In this document: positions 44,915-56,230 of the stretch, piece after piece
How positions within the stretch are numbered: position 1 is the stretch's first letter
Layout of the letters: each line of letters begins with the position of its first letter
Origin: Agapanthus africanus
Lineage: Eukaryota; Streptophyta; Magnoliopsida; Asparagales; Amaryllidaceae
Direction: 5' to 3'
Length of the DNA: 64,000 bases
Assembly (NCBI GenBank): GCA_030015575.1
Contig: JASDDO010000016.1
Coordinates: 455,776,141-455,840,140, forward strand
Translations under genes and position numbers: made by a program
The notes under the pieces: model-generated
What the model saw: only the letters and a program-made list of their open reading frames with translations
Told to the model about the DNA's origin: nothing
Database searches by the model: none

Positions 44915-46580
44915 TTATCAAAGAAAAGATAATCTTCAGAGCGCAAAGTTAACCTAGGAAGAGCCTCAGCGCTCCTAATATAAGAAGAGCCTTAGTGCTC
45001 CTAATTTAAAAGTGCATTAGTACTCTTCATCTAGCGCAAAGCGCTGCAGTGCCATAGCGCTTTAAACACAGCGCACTGCGCTCATTGGCTAACGCTCAGC
45101 ACTAAGCGCGCCACATACTCCTCACGTGTGCGCTGCATTACTAAAAGCGATTTGCGCTCATTATATGGCACCAGCGCCAAACGCTTCAACGCTTCAACTA
45201 TAGCGCATCAGCGCTCTATATCTAGCGCTAAGCGCATCAGCGCTCTTCATTTAGCGCAAAGCGCTAAGCGCATTAGCGCTTCATATCTGGCGCAAAGCGT
45301 TAAGCGCATTAGCGCTTTAACTATAGCGCACTGCGCTCATCGACTGGCGCTAGTGCCAAGTGCGCCACATGCTTTTATGTGCGCTTGGACAGAACATAAA
45401 CTGTTATTTGAATAAGCCTGGAGCTATGATAAATGCACAGCATTCAAGTAATGACAAAACATTGTCAGAGACCAAACCAATGCTTAGCATTTTTAATGGA
45501 TTGGGCTCAAACAAACATCTAACAACTCAAAAATAAATGTTGAACATTGTAATTAAATGGACTTAGCCCAAATCGGCGATAAGTCCTCAATCCAGATTAA
45601 TTGAGTTCATATGCTCATAAATCACAGATCTTAGTCCCAATTGGACTACAGGTCTCTCAACCTACATCGGTTTAAGGGTACACCTCTGAACTCCTTTGAT
45701 ATTTGTCTTTGTAATCCTTCAACGTCTTCAGAGAGGTGACGGGTCCCGACAACCATACATTTCATGGACTATGATGTCCTTAACCTGGACTGTGGGGTCC
45801 TTAAGCCCATGGACTATGATGTACTTAACCTTGAATGTGAGGTCTTTAAACTCACGGACTATGATGTCTTTAACCTTGACTGTGATGTCTTTAAACTCAC
45901 GGACTATGATGTCCTTAACCTCGACCGCAATGTCTTTAAACTAACATTGGACCGAAACATCCTTAAACTAACGATGGACCACCAAGTCCTTAAACTGGTA
46001 ATGGACCGCAATGTCCCTAAACTAAATAGTAGAGTCCAAATGCTCTTTTGTTGGATCTAAACGATCCCGTTGAGTAGATCTTAGTCTAAAATTAGACTAA
46101 CGTATCCTCAACAAACGTTTAAGTTGATCTTAGTCTCAAATGAGACTAACGTATCCTTAAACCCAACCCCAAACCCAAATCTAAGAAGATACGGATTTGG
46201 ACTAATCCACGCCCTACGGGCGACAACATAAATTAGTCTCCGTATACAATCCAAGGGCAACCAAAAATAAAACAAACACACACGACACGAAGTGACCATC
46301 TGGAGAAGGAGAAAGTGGTTACCGCGATCGGTAGCCTAATTAACTGCAGGGGCTTGCGTCTGCAGGGAAGAGCGTCCCACAATCAAAAACCCCTCATCAT
46401 GAGGGGGAATCTGACGAAGCCTGCTATATCGGCCGCATCCATTTAAAGCTTCGATACACGGTGTCATAAATCAACTTGGCATCTTCGGAGAGGTGGACGG
46501 ATAGCACCAATTAGCATCTGCCCCGAAATTCAGGCAAGACGGACCTGCGCGGTCGCGCCTCCGTGTTTCAGAGGGGAACA

Positions 46581-48617
46581 CTCGACTACTAGGACTATGA
46601 TGCAGATCATACTAGTGGGGCCAGGGTTGTCAAAGAGTACATCCTATAACTGTTCCTAGTCGAGTGAGTATTGAGACAGGGCATCGATACTCCAGAGTAG
46701 ACTAGCATATACGCTTCTCGACCCATATAATGGGCGATGGATGATCCCATATCCATTGGTGTTTGACATCAGAGAAGGTATACGGGTGCTCAGTAGAGAC
46801 TGGGTACACTGAACGGACTCGTCGAGAACTCCTAGATGGTATTATACCTATCGTCAGATAGCAGTTCTCTGGTGACACTGGTACAGGTTAGTCTGTAGAC
46901 CCGAGATCATTATAGAGTCTTGTGTGATTCCCACTGTGCTTTAATTTCCACCTTACCACGTTCACGAGAACGTGCAAAACGGTGGCTTTTGGGTACAGTC
47001 CCGAATCACATGGAGGCAATGAACGATAGGAGGGGTTTCGTCTCTCCCGGTATTGGGAGTTGATGTCGCGCTGTGTTCGATTGGTTATAACTGGAAGTCC
47101 CTGGCCAGGGCTGATATGGAGATCTACTGATAAGTGTTATCAGTAGTTTCTCGACCCGTTATGAGCCTCACATCGACACGACTTATCGGTTACTGGGGTC
47201 TGACGTTTACCACCCCTAGACTGGATATGCGGCATATCAGACGAAGAGACCGGACTGTACGGGAGTGTTACTGATTCGATTCACAGGAGTATGTACAGGC
47301 TTGCTTGTTGATCTTCTGATCGCTCACTACCCGGGTGGCTGTTACGTTTAGCTGACCACTTGCAGCTTGTGGGTGTTTGATATGATCATCACCCACTGCC
47401 GGCGTATTGACGATTCTTTAGAGTCCTACACAGAGGTTTCCTAGCTCAGGAAAAAAGGAGTAGGAGCACATATGCGATATGTGCGGGACTGAGAATAATA
47501 CGTGTATGTGATACCGTATTTGATTCTCACGATACGTGATATCGGACGGGTATATGTGATATAGCCGGGTTATCGGATCAAGTGTTGATTCGATAAAAAC
47601 GGTACATATTATATTAGTCGGTTATATGTAATATAGCCGGGTTATTAAATCAAGTGTTGATTTAATAACTCAATGTATAATTATATATATGATATATTAC
47701 ATTACATTAACCAATATAAGCTCACTTAAATGATTTTTTTTCACATGATGATACATTGATATATATGTGATATATGTTAATTGTATTATTTTCTTTTGTT
47801 ACAATTTATTATATATGTGATATGTGATATTGTAACATGTTAGGGTTACACTTGCAACTATGGTTTATGAGAGTTAAACCATGATTAGGGTTAAGATTTT
47901 GGTTAACATTTTCTTTTTGGTTAATACTTATTTGTATGGATATTATCTTGATATTTATCCATGTTGACCAAGTCTACCCTTTTGGATTTTTGTTAGATAT
48001 TTGTTAACCAAACCCTAACCCTAACCCATGGTCAACTCTCTACAAGGGTTAAGCATGCCATGCTTAACCCTTGGTTGCAATTCTAATCTCAACAACACTT
48101 TTCATTATTCATCACAACTTCATCTTCTTCTTCTTCCTCCATCAAAAGAGCTTGCTTGATTTTTATTTGTGATAAATTAAAGTGAGATAAAGAAACCTAA
48201 AGGGAGCAAAATTCCTACTTCATCATTCTCATCTATTCTAGCCACTTAGATTAGGGTGTTCACTTTACTAATACCTAATTAGTGAAAAGAGAGCTTGGGT
48301 TTTTGATTCCTCAAGGTAGATCATCTTAGATTAGTGAAGACTTCATGCTAGCATGTCTCATTCTCTTCATGGAGCCTCTCTAGAGTTCGGGAGCATGATG
48401 ATCGCAGCGGAGGGACCTCAACTCGGAGCTTATGAAGTGAAAGAACGGACTACACAGGTTGTAATCCCTAACTCTTAGAAGTAAAGTTGTTTACTTGAAG
48501 TTTTGGTTTGATTCTCTAGTTAAGATCCTAGATTTAGGGTTATCTATAATAGCAAAATTTTAACTTGGCATGGATGATGCTACCCGAAACCTTGCTGCCG
48601 TTGTAGGTAACCCAACA
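46581..48617 (+). repeat. Copia LTR fragment, plus strand, same family as E2
   Basis: Matches the reverse of 18250-19300 and then of 10425-11190, ending GGTAACCCAACA at 48617. It lacks the first ~250 bp of the LTR, cut at the L2 boundary, which suggests that the E4/E6 complex inserted into this LTR. No primer site follows 48617, so it may be a truncated solo LTR. Contains inverted units around ATCAAGTGTTGAT (47577-47594, 47648-47666). Confidence 0.75.
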
Positions 48618-49707
48618 GTTCGCCGGCGTTGGGTAGCGGTGGTAGCGATGAGCAGTGAGGCTTAGAGGTGTTTGGAGATGGAGAAGGTGGCGGCTGGAGG
48701 TGCTCGGGTGTAAGGGTTGGTTATGGTTGGTAAAGAGGAGGTGTTCGGTAGCGGAGCTCTAGTTAGGGGGTTATCAACGGTGGGGATTCAAGGGTGAGGC
48801 GGTCGGGGAGAGAGGGATTTTGTAGGAGGGAAAAGAAAATGAGAGTGCGATTAAAAGATATGTAGAGAGAGAGACATTGAGAAAGATGAGGGGACGTTGA
48901 GAGGGTATCGGGGGAGATCGTTGGAGGGAGCGACGACGGCTTGGAGCGGGTCGTGAGGTGGCAGTTGCGATGGAGGAGGCGTACGTTGGGTAGAGGAAGA
49001 GAGAACGAGAGGGAGAGGGAGTGAGGATTTAGAGGATAGGATCTCGGGAAGGATGTTGGCGTGCTGGGTTGTCGTGAGCACGAGTCGGGGGGAAGCAGCG
49101 CGAGAAGAGGAGGGAGGAGCCGTTGGGTTGTGGCGGGAAAAAGGAAGAGAAGCAGAAGCGGAAGGGGGAGGGTAACGGGTCAGATTTGGGCCGGGTTCGG
49201 GCTGGGGTTAGGGATTGGGTTTGGGGTTTAGATTAAGAAAAATAAAAAAATAGATTTTTTTTAATAAAAAAATATAAAAATAATAGGGAAAAAATTGGGA
49301 AAATACGGGAAAAATATATATATGGAACCGGGGATTTACAGTTAGAGTCCGATGTCTCGATCGATGAGAGATTATGTGTTCAAAATACTGCTAAATTATT
49401 TACCCGAATACTGAATGCTAACAGACTTGGGTTTTTTCCGCTGGCTCCGGTTTTTGCTTTGAAAATCATGTTGTAGAGAAGGATGAGACATCTGTAGGTC
49501 CGGTCAATCTTTTCTCGACACATGTCGGTTTTTCTCTCCGGCCTTTGCTCCAAACATGTAGAACTTGTCAGTCTAGGATTGTCAAGTAAAATCATTTTCT
49601 ATTTTCTTTCTCTTCTATCGTCTCTTTTTTTGGTGCCTGCAAACCCTGTCAAAATCCAAACAACGGAAACCGAAAGAACGAAAGATTACAGATAGTCCCA
49701 AACAAAA

Positions 49708-49763
<56 letters not shown>

Positions 49764-49906
49764 CCTTAAGTCATATAAAAATCAATATCAAACTCTAATA
49801 TTTGTTTTCTCTGCTCTTTCATATGTCTTTTTTCGATATTTGATGGAGTCCTCCAGTTCTATAATAAGCTTGAGACGAGAAATATCAATGAAGCTTCAAT
49901 GCCTTG
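48618..49906. other. Unassigned non-coding DNA left of E7
   Basis: G-rich, GA-rich sequence to about 49230 resembles parts of gypsy LTR leaders; then AT-rich sequence. No convincing gene; the short open frame on the minus strand at 48851-49081 is low complexity (Pro/Ser-rich). E7 is inserted at its right end after CCTTG. It may be host intergenic DNA plus an old LTR remnant. Confidence 0.4.
49710..49762. repeat. (TA)n microsatellite
   Basis: About 26 uninterrupted TA units. Confidence 0.98.
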
Positions 49907-50668
49907 TGATGATGCTCGATATCGGTGATCTCCCAGATCATGACACGTGGCAGATGACGTGTCCCAGAGTATGCAAGAGAGGACCTACAGTGGCCGACCA
50001 GACCACTCCTATGCCCATCCTACAAACAAACGCTGGCTCACCTCCGAGCCCCTTGCACAATTGGCCTCCTCGGCCTCACAGCTCGTCTCCGGTCTACCGC
50101 AGAACCAAGATATCTCGGCTCTCCCGCTCGTCCGCGAGCTCTCTCGCCGAGGTCATCTTCCTCGGTCTCATCGACCGACCAATGGCACCGCTCACAGGTG
50201 CAACCGCCATACCGCGAATCTCGCCGTGCGCGAGATATCCGCCGGCCACATCCCACGTTCCACGCCATCACGATCCCCCATTAATGAGCCTGTCTCGCCA
50301 TTAATGGGAGATCTCGCTCATCACGCGGGCGTGACGTCGGGAGTGTAACGGCCGGCATGATTCTCGCGCCTGCCCTGCCTGCTGCCACCACTATATAAAC
50401 CCCTTCTTCAGACGGTTCAAGTAAGCCATTTTTTACTCCACTAAGCCGTTACTCTACTCGGATTTCCTCTCTAACTTGATCGTCGGGGGGTCCTCGGTGG
50501 TATAAACACCCCGGGACTTCCTTGCAGGTAGCTCGGCGACAACCAACCTCAAACCCATTGAGATCCACACGCTTCATGAGCCTGCCTCCAGATCCAATCT
50601 CAGCCGTCAATCGCCGCCATCAGCAGATCAACGGAAGGTAACATCTTGGCGTGATCCAGGTCATGTCA
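49907..50668 (+). repeat. 5' LTR of E7
   Basis: TGATGATGCTCG at 49907 to GGTCATGTCA at 50668. TATA box TATATAAA at 50392-50399. Overlapping open frames in it have no recognised product and recur in the 3' LTR with frame changes. Confidence 0.95.
50392..50399 (+). promoter_or_regulatory. TATA box in E7 5' LTR
   Basis: TATATAAA followed by CCCCTTCTTC; the same at 62857-62864 in the 3' LTR. Confidence 0.75.
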
Positions 50669-50670
50669 GC

Positions 50671-50685
50671 TGGCGCCATCTGTGG
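50671..50685 (+). other. Primer-binding site of E7
   Basis: TGGCGCCATCTGTGG, two bases after the LTR. The TGGCGCC(G/A)TCTGTGG form is typical for Tat/Ogre-lineage elements; the tRNA was not identified with certainty. Confidence 0.75.
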
Positions 50686-50734
50686 AAAATCTTGATTCCA
50701 CAAAAACAAATGTTCATCTTCCAATCCTAATCTA

Positions 50735-53700
50735 ATGGCGAGCAATCATCATGACGATCCAAGCACTAGCCGCCGCCTCCCCCTCAACGGAGGCGCGGAC
50801 GACCCTCCTCCGTTGAATGCCATCAAGGCCCTTGCTGGCCGCATAGACCGACTTGCGTCCGTCGTGGAGGCGCTCATCCGCGTCCAAATGGCAGGGCAAG
50901 ACCCCAAGGTTGCCGCTACCCTACCTTGGGACCGGGACCCCTACAGGGGGAGAGAAGACTCCGTCTGCGTCGGCACTGCTGACCACCGCCTTGCTACCTC
51001 CCACGGCCACAGATCTCCCGGGCCAATACGTTCTGAGGCCCGCTGGGCGCCCCACAGTTCGACACCGAGGTTCGTCTCTAGAGCTCTTCGCCCCGAGATC
51101 CTTCGCGCACATGTCCCGCCCGAGGAGATGTCGGTCAGCTCGCCTGTTACAAGGCATGACCGACACCCCCTCCCTCGACGGGGCCGCACGGACGAGACTC
51201 GCCACGGCGGCTCGAAGACTACCTCGTTGGGGGATCTAAGGAACCTCATTGAGAGGAATCGGGGCTGCGGCCAGACGCAGGCCTCCAACAGCAGAGGCCA
51301 AGGATCAGAATGTGCCGAATTGTCGGGGTACCACAGCCGACTCGTCGCCCTCGAGAAGAAGATCGAGGGTATGCATCGGGAAGGTCACCGCTCGAGCGAC
51401 GGGGCTAGGTACGCCGCCGACTCGCTCACCAAACCGTTCACCAAGGAGCTGCTCGCCGTCCACGTTTCCTCTCGCAACAAGCCTCCGAAGGTCTCCCTCT
51501 TCGACGGGAAATCCGACCCGAAGGACCACTAGGATGCATTCACCGCGGGGATGAGCTTCCAAGATAACTCCGACGCCGCCCTGTGCCGAGCTTTCCCGGC
51601 CACCCTCATCCGCTCCGGACGAGACTGGTTCCGAGGATTCGATCCACGCTCGATCTCCACTTTCGACGAGCTGGCCACTCAATTCCTCGCCCACTTCGTT
51701 GGGAACAGACGACAAAAACGCACAGTTGACCATCTCTTCACGATCAAGAGCGGGGACAAAGAGACGTTCAAAGCATATGTCATCCGCTTCTACAACTCCC
51801 TTCTCGAGGTCCCAGAGCACCGGGATGAGACGGTCATCACAGCACTTAGGTCAGGTCTTAGGCACAAGGAGTGGTTACGCTCCTTTCCATTAGCGCAACC
51901 TAAGACCACGGCAGAAGTAAAGACCTGGACCGAGCGCGAAGTCCAGCTCGAGTCCGAGGTGAACGCCAACCTCCCCAGGACAGTGCAAACCGACCAAAAG
52001 AAGAGGACAAGAGAAGAGAGAAGAGGACCCGATCGGCCAAAGCCCTATCTCCCGAAGTTTCAGGAGTACACCCCACTCAACGTTTCCCAGACAGTGCTAT
52101 GTTCAGTTGATAAAACTGCACATTTGTATTACATTTTTCCTACCATTTTCATATTAAAAAAGGACTTTATTATAATATATTATACATATGAGGGTTTATG
52201 TGTAAAAACACTATTTTTCATGTGTTAATATATTATAATTATAATTTGGTAGGAAAATGTATGTAAATAATTTCATTGACCAAATCCTAGTAGAACTAGG
52301 TCTACTAAATCTTATTTGAGTTGTTATGCAGAATATTTCCAAGTTGTGCAGAATTTTCCATGGCTAGAATCAAGCAAATCAAGTTGTTGAAAAATACTTG
52401 CCTAATTAAGAATCAAAACATGGAGACCAAGTCTGGAAGCAACCGAGAGAAGATTTCTGAATTCTGAAGGTGCCTAGGATTGCCACATGTCACAAGAAGC
52501 AAGCACAAGAAATTTCATCAGGAGATCTCCACCATTGGCCGCGGAACCGCGGCCAAACCCCCCTGTTGGCCGCGGATCCACGGCATTCTAGAAGGATCAT
52601 TTGCTAAGATTTTGTGGCTTAAATCTCTGCTATATTTTACCAACTTTTGAAGCAAAAAATTGTGGCTTTGGACTATAAAAGGGCACCGAGAGCCTCTTGG
52701 AAAAGTTATTAAGCCGACGAGATCACGAAGCCCCAGACGCTCACGCATCCAGGCTGATCATCAACTGTTCGTCTACCTCCTTGGAAGAGATCAAGAAGCA
52801 AACTAGTCTTTGTAATTATTTTCTAAGGAATCAAAGTGTAGATTGTTCAAGTTGATTAATAAAGGTAGTTATTTTATTTAATTCTTTTGCATTTTACATT
52901 ATGTTTTCCCTCTCTGTCTTTTCATTTTCTTCTCCCAACATGCGCGAGTAATTCTCCGCTTGTTAGGGTTCGTAGGATTAGGGTAGGCTAATGGATGATG
53001 AACATCCCTAAACCCTTTTTAAGTCCTATAAAGTTTAAGAACTTTATCAAAAGAATCATTAACATCCTAATCGGGCGCGCTAACAATTCCTTGTTAGTTC
53101 CGACCGCGATTAGAGATTAGATTAATGATTGTTTTGGTAAAGGTTAGATATGAACGGAGTTCCGTGTCGAGATAAGGGTTAAGAGTGGGATTCCTTTTCC
53201 CTCCAGAAACCCTAATCTACACGCATCACCGTCGTTCTAGTTTTAAATCTATTAAAGGATAAAAATGGTAACTTTTAATTAATCGTCCATAACTACTAAA
53301 TCCTAACGAACCCTACAAGCCCCCTTATTATATTAACTACATCCTTAAAATAATCTAGATCTATATTTTTGCATTCTTGCTTAACGTAGATCTAGAAACC
53401 ATTCTACAATATTCTTTATCCCTCCTCTCTTTTTCAACACATCTAAAGTAAGAGTAAAAGATTCAACGTTTCCCTGAGGACGACCCGTACTCATCTCGGT
53501 CTAGCTACACGCGACACCGTTATTGATTGCGGTTATTCTACAAACACACTTCTTTCGTAACAATCATGCTACTAGAAGAGGCTAAGGGTGAGGGGTTCTT
53601 CAAGCTTCCCCCGATCCCGCGCATGGACTCAAAGTGAACTCGGGGCCCCTACTGCGGTTTTCAAAGGTCACTAGGCCACTCCACGGAGAGCTGTAAGCAA

Positions 53701-53889
53701 CTCCGAGACTACATCGAGGAGATCATCTGTTCGGGGCACCTCGCAGCGTACTTGAGGGACAGGCGGCAGGCCGACCGCGAGCAGGAGAAGCGTCCCCCTC
53801 CCACCGAGCTGACCATCGGCCAAATCATGGTCGTGTCAGCAGAGATACGTCTGGCACCCACGATGCTCGGTACCCTATGCCGGGCATAG
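50735..53889 (+). pseudogene. Gag of E7, stops plus solo-LTR insertion
   Basis: The frame begins MASNHHDDPSTSRR at 50735 and runs 265 codons to TAG 51530-51532 in SDPKDH-stop-DAF, where relatives read through. It continues in frame from 51533 with the Gag core (RDWFRGFDPRSISTFDEL, FKAYVIRFYNSLLEV, WTEREVQLE) to 52099. A solo LTR interrupts it at 52100-53566. The remainder (53567-53889) holds a TGA near 53635 and a CHHC-like knuckle YCGFQRSLGHSTESC, then LRDYIEEIICSGHLAAYLRD. The second His/Cys of the knuckle is Gln here. Gag would package RNA; the copy is dead as written. Confidence 0.85.
52100..53566 (+). mobile_element. Solo LTR of the E3 family inside E7 gag
   Basis: TGTTCAGTTGAT at 52100 to CGTAACAATCA at 53566, 1467 bp, reverse orientation relative to E3, flanked by perfect TSDs TGCTA (52095-52099, 53567-53571). 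TATA box CTATAAAAG at 52673-52681; a polyadenylation signal AATAAA lies at about 52857. Contains GC palindromes at 52535-52556 and 52566-52584. It is more diverged than the E3 pair is from each other. Confidence 0.95.
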
Positions 53890-54153
53890 ATGCCAACAGA
53901 CATCCGAGGGGCTTAAGCTGCGCGAATAAGAGCGTCAACTAGCATGTATTTTCTTTTCAGAGCAATGTACACCTTTCTTGAGATCTTTTTTTTTATATAA
54001 TAAAAGGGATCAATAAAGCATTGCAATGAAAGAAAAAGAATCTTATTCATTCAAAGGGTACTATAGGCTCCTCAGCCGTACATCAAAAACAAAAAAGAAA
54101 AATTACAATAGCGGGGGAATGGGGTGCAGAGAACACTTCTCGTGGTACTTTGA
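53890..54153. other. Non-coding spacer; 3' end of small antisense gene
   Basis: On the minus strand AATAAG and T-rich sequence near 54000-54050 could serve as a polyadenylation region for the ORF at 54154-54555. Confidence 0.4.
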
Positions 54154-54555
54154 TTATATTTTCGCCAGCCGAGCCCTCGCAGCATCTAACCTCTGCCTTC
54201 GATGCCCTCCGCGAGCGTCGGCATCGTGCTTCAATTGGTAGCATTTAAGGACGAGCGCCACCGAGCGATTTAGCCGGCTCGCAGAGATCGGGCCGAAGAG
54301 CCTCAGAGACCTTAGCTTGCCAACGGCCTCGTCTTTCAGCAGTTCGGATAAGGGGTTGTAGAGCCCCGGTGACGCCCTCCAGATAGAGTACATCAGCAGC
54401 TGAAGGAGGGGGGAGCGCCGGGGGAGCAATCGGCCGAAGTGATCCTCGATGCGGCCTATCACCAACTGCACCGTGTCATCAGTGCAGTACTGGTCATAGA
54501 GGTACACGTCCTCGAAGTTTATGATCTCGGCGATGGTGAAAAGGAAGTCCTCCAT
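54154..54555 (-). CDS. Small antisense gene of E7 (133 aa, unknown function)
   Basis: Intact 133-codon frame starting MEDFLFTIAEIINFEDVYL. It has an acidic, hydrophobic N-terminus, the motif LLPRRSPLLQLL at about residue 44, a helical middle (LYNPLSELLKDEAVGKLRSLRLF) and a basic end (DADARGGHRRQRLDAARARLAKI). The E4 antisense ORF at 36392-36898 shares the order EII-x-DV, LLPRRSPLL, DxDAR and the basic tail, so both descend from one gene. A TATA box is 47 bases upstream of the ATG. No enzyme motif or membrane segment was seen. It is opposite to E7 and ends about 260 bp from the gag end. Confidence 0.7.
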   Translation of the reverse strand: MEDFLFTIAEIINFEDVYLYDQYCTDDTVQLVIGRIEDHFGRLLPRRSPLLQLLMYSIWRASPGLYNPLSELLKDEAVGKLRSLRLFGPISASRLNRSVALVLKCYQLKHDADARGGHRRQRLDAARARLAKI

Positions 54556-54601
54556 TCTTACGCTTTGGGTGTGAGGAAGGGAGTAATCAACACTCCCTCT
54601 G

Positions 54602-54609
54602 TTTTATAG
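54602..54609 (-). promoter_or_regulatory. TATA box for the small E7 antisense gene
   Basis: Minus strand CTATAAAA in GGGCTATAAAACAGAGG, 47 bases upstream of ATG 54555; a start site near 54575 would give a very short leader. Confidence 0.6.
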
Positions 54610-54870
54610 CCCACAACGCCCCCGAAGTTCAACGGTCACCCGTTTCACCCGCAACTATGCCGCCACACGGCGGACATCGCGCCGTTCGATGCGCAGTCGA
54701 AACGACACTACCCAGCGCTTCGCGTCCCCCACGCGATCATGACACATGTCGCCAGTGACTGTCCTTCTTCGCCGCTCGATGCGCGATTGAAACGACACTA
54801 CTCTGGCACTTCGCGTTCCCCACACGATCACGACACGTGTCGCCAGCAACCGTCCCTCTTCCCGGTACTC
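54610..54870. repeat. Upstream region of small antisense gene with two ~95-bp copies
   Basis: Direct copies starting near 54680 and 54774 share GTTCGATGCGC/GCTCGATGCGC, TGAAACGACACTAC, CTTCGCGT and GATCAYGACACRTGTCGCCAG. GACACGTGTC (54832-54841) is a palindrome with a G-box core CACGTG. They might be enhancer-like elements for the antisense gene. Confidence 0.6.
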
Positions 54871-54879
54871 ACACCAGGG

Positions 54880-55226
54880 AGGACGGATAGAGCCTCTCAA
54901 GAGGCAGCCGAGAAGCTACCATGTTCGGCTATCCCTGGCCGGTAGCTTCCCTACCCCACGACGCTAGGGATCTAAGCCCTCGCCCAGAGGCGACTGAGCA
55001 GCTTCACTGCTCGGTCCGTCCTTAGCAGGCCTCTCACGGCCATTCCAGTGCTAAGGATCGAAGCCTTCACCAAGAGGCAGCCCAGCAGCTACCCTGCTCG
55101 GCTATCCCTGGCCGGTAACTCCCTTACCCCACAACGCCAGGGATCGAAGCCCTCACTAAGAGGCAGCCCAATAGCTACCCTGCTCGGCTATCCCTGGCCG
55201 GTAGCTCCCCTACCCCATAACGCCAG
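54880..55226. repeat. E7 hairpin-repeat array, left part
   Basis: Same units as 57780-59480, split by solo LTR L3. Examples: TATCCCTGGC ... GCCAGGGAT around GGTAG ... CTACC. Confidence 0.85.
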
Positions 55227-55754
55227 TGTTTCCCCAATCAGAGCAAAGATCTGTTTAAAATTCAAATTTGAAATGGAGCAACGCTTCAGAAGCAGCGCCA
55301 AGTGCACTGCGCCTTAAGCAGCGCACCACATGCAAAGCACGTGTGCGCTAGCGCTAAGTGCGTTGCGCTCTAAGCAGCGTACCACGTGCAAAGCATGGGT
55401 GCGCTAGCGCTGGAACTAAAAACTCCTCACCGTCAGATCAGAGATCCAATAAAGATGATAAATCATCAATTAATTAGAATTAAATTCTGTTAAGGAAAGA
55501 TTCCTCAAAATCTTTCCAAACAACAAAATTGTGCTCTGTAAATCAGAGCACCGTGGGATCAATGATCCAATGGTGATTAAAAATCACCAAAAGTACAGAA
55601 TAAATTCTGTATGGAAATATTTCCCAATCTTGTTAAAAACAAGAAGATTTCCTTCTGTAAATCAGAAGCCCTTGCATCAAAGATCCAACGGTGGGAAATC
55701 CACAAATCAATTGAAGAAAATATTTCCTTAACTGATTGAACTGATCAGCTTTCC

Positions 55755-55764
55755 CTATATAAAG
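55755..55764 (+). promoter_or_regulatory. TATA box in L3
   Basis: CTATATAAAG, as in L1 and L2. Confidence 0.75.
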
Positions 55765-55958
55765 GCCCCAAGACTTCAAGTCTTAGGGGGACAGAAACAA
55801 ACAGAGGAACCCCCCATAAGCTTTGAGAGATCTCAGAAAGAAGAGTCAAGCTCTCAGAAAAAGAAGATTTTCTTCAAGGTAAAAAATGAACGGAGAGATG
55901 AAATCATCTCATAATTAAGAAGAAGAATTCATTTTTTTCTTTAAGATCATAAATCTAC

Positions 55959-56230
55959 AAGACCAAGGTCTTTTACAAAGAGTTCAAAAGATCTTATCAT
56001 AAAATAAGAAGAAGAACATAATTCTTCTCACAGATCATAGATCTACAAGACTAAGGTCTTTTATACAGAGAGATCATGAACATCTCATTATAAAAAGGAG
56101 GGGGGAGAATAATTCAATTCTCTTAAGGATCATGGATCCATAAAGGCAAAGCCTTTCATCAACATAAGAGATTGAAAACATCTCCTACAAAATAAGAACT
56201 TTTGTTCTTAGAATCTTGAGACGAAGTCTC
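55959..56230 (+). repeat. Mini-hairpin chain in L3 leader
   Basis: AAGACC-AA-GGTCTT (55959-55972), AGAAGAA/TTCTTCT (about 56010-56028), AGATC/GATCT (about 56032-56044), AAGACT/GGTCTT (56047-56060), GAGAT/ATCTC (56070-56086), GGATC/GATCC (56127-56139), AAAGGC/GCCTTT (56142-56156), GAGAT/ATCTC (56168-56184), AAGAAC/GTTCTT (56194-56209), GAGAC/GTCTC (56218-56230). Confidence 0.9.

Larger units (their letters stand above)
39463..46580 (+). mobile_element. E6: 3' half of a Tat-like gypsy element (integrase to LTR L2)
   Basis: Integrase, hairpin-rich 3' region, polypurine tract and complete LTR L2, all of the E4 family. Gag, protease, RT and RNase H are missing, and its antisense ORF has been lost although the TATA box remains. 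The junction at about 39462 with L1 is abrupt, with no TSD. Confidence 0.8.
43995..46580 (+). repeat. LTR L2 of the E4/E6 family
   Basis: TGTTTCCCC at 43995 to AGGGGAACA at 46580, 2586 bp. TATA box at 44551-44560. AGCGC/GCGCT-rich tracts lie at 44060-44220 and 44995-45375, and a GGAC-N6-GTCC array at 45763-46025. A near-continuous run of mini-hairpins is at 44703-44914. The right flank begins CTCGA inside a copia LTR. Confidence 0.9.

Noticed and set aside
48005-48027. Interstitial telomere repeat (CCCTAACCCTAACCC)
   Set aside because: Only about two and a half units and not the plant CCCTAAA form; it lies inside the copia LTR.
49840-50348. Coding potential in E7 5' LTR
   Set aside because: The frames cross the LTR boundary and are shifted in the 3' LTR copy.
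50941-51820. Minus-strand ORFs opposite E7 gag
   Set aside because: Shadows of the GC-rich gag frame with no upstream TATA box, unlike the supported antisense genes.
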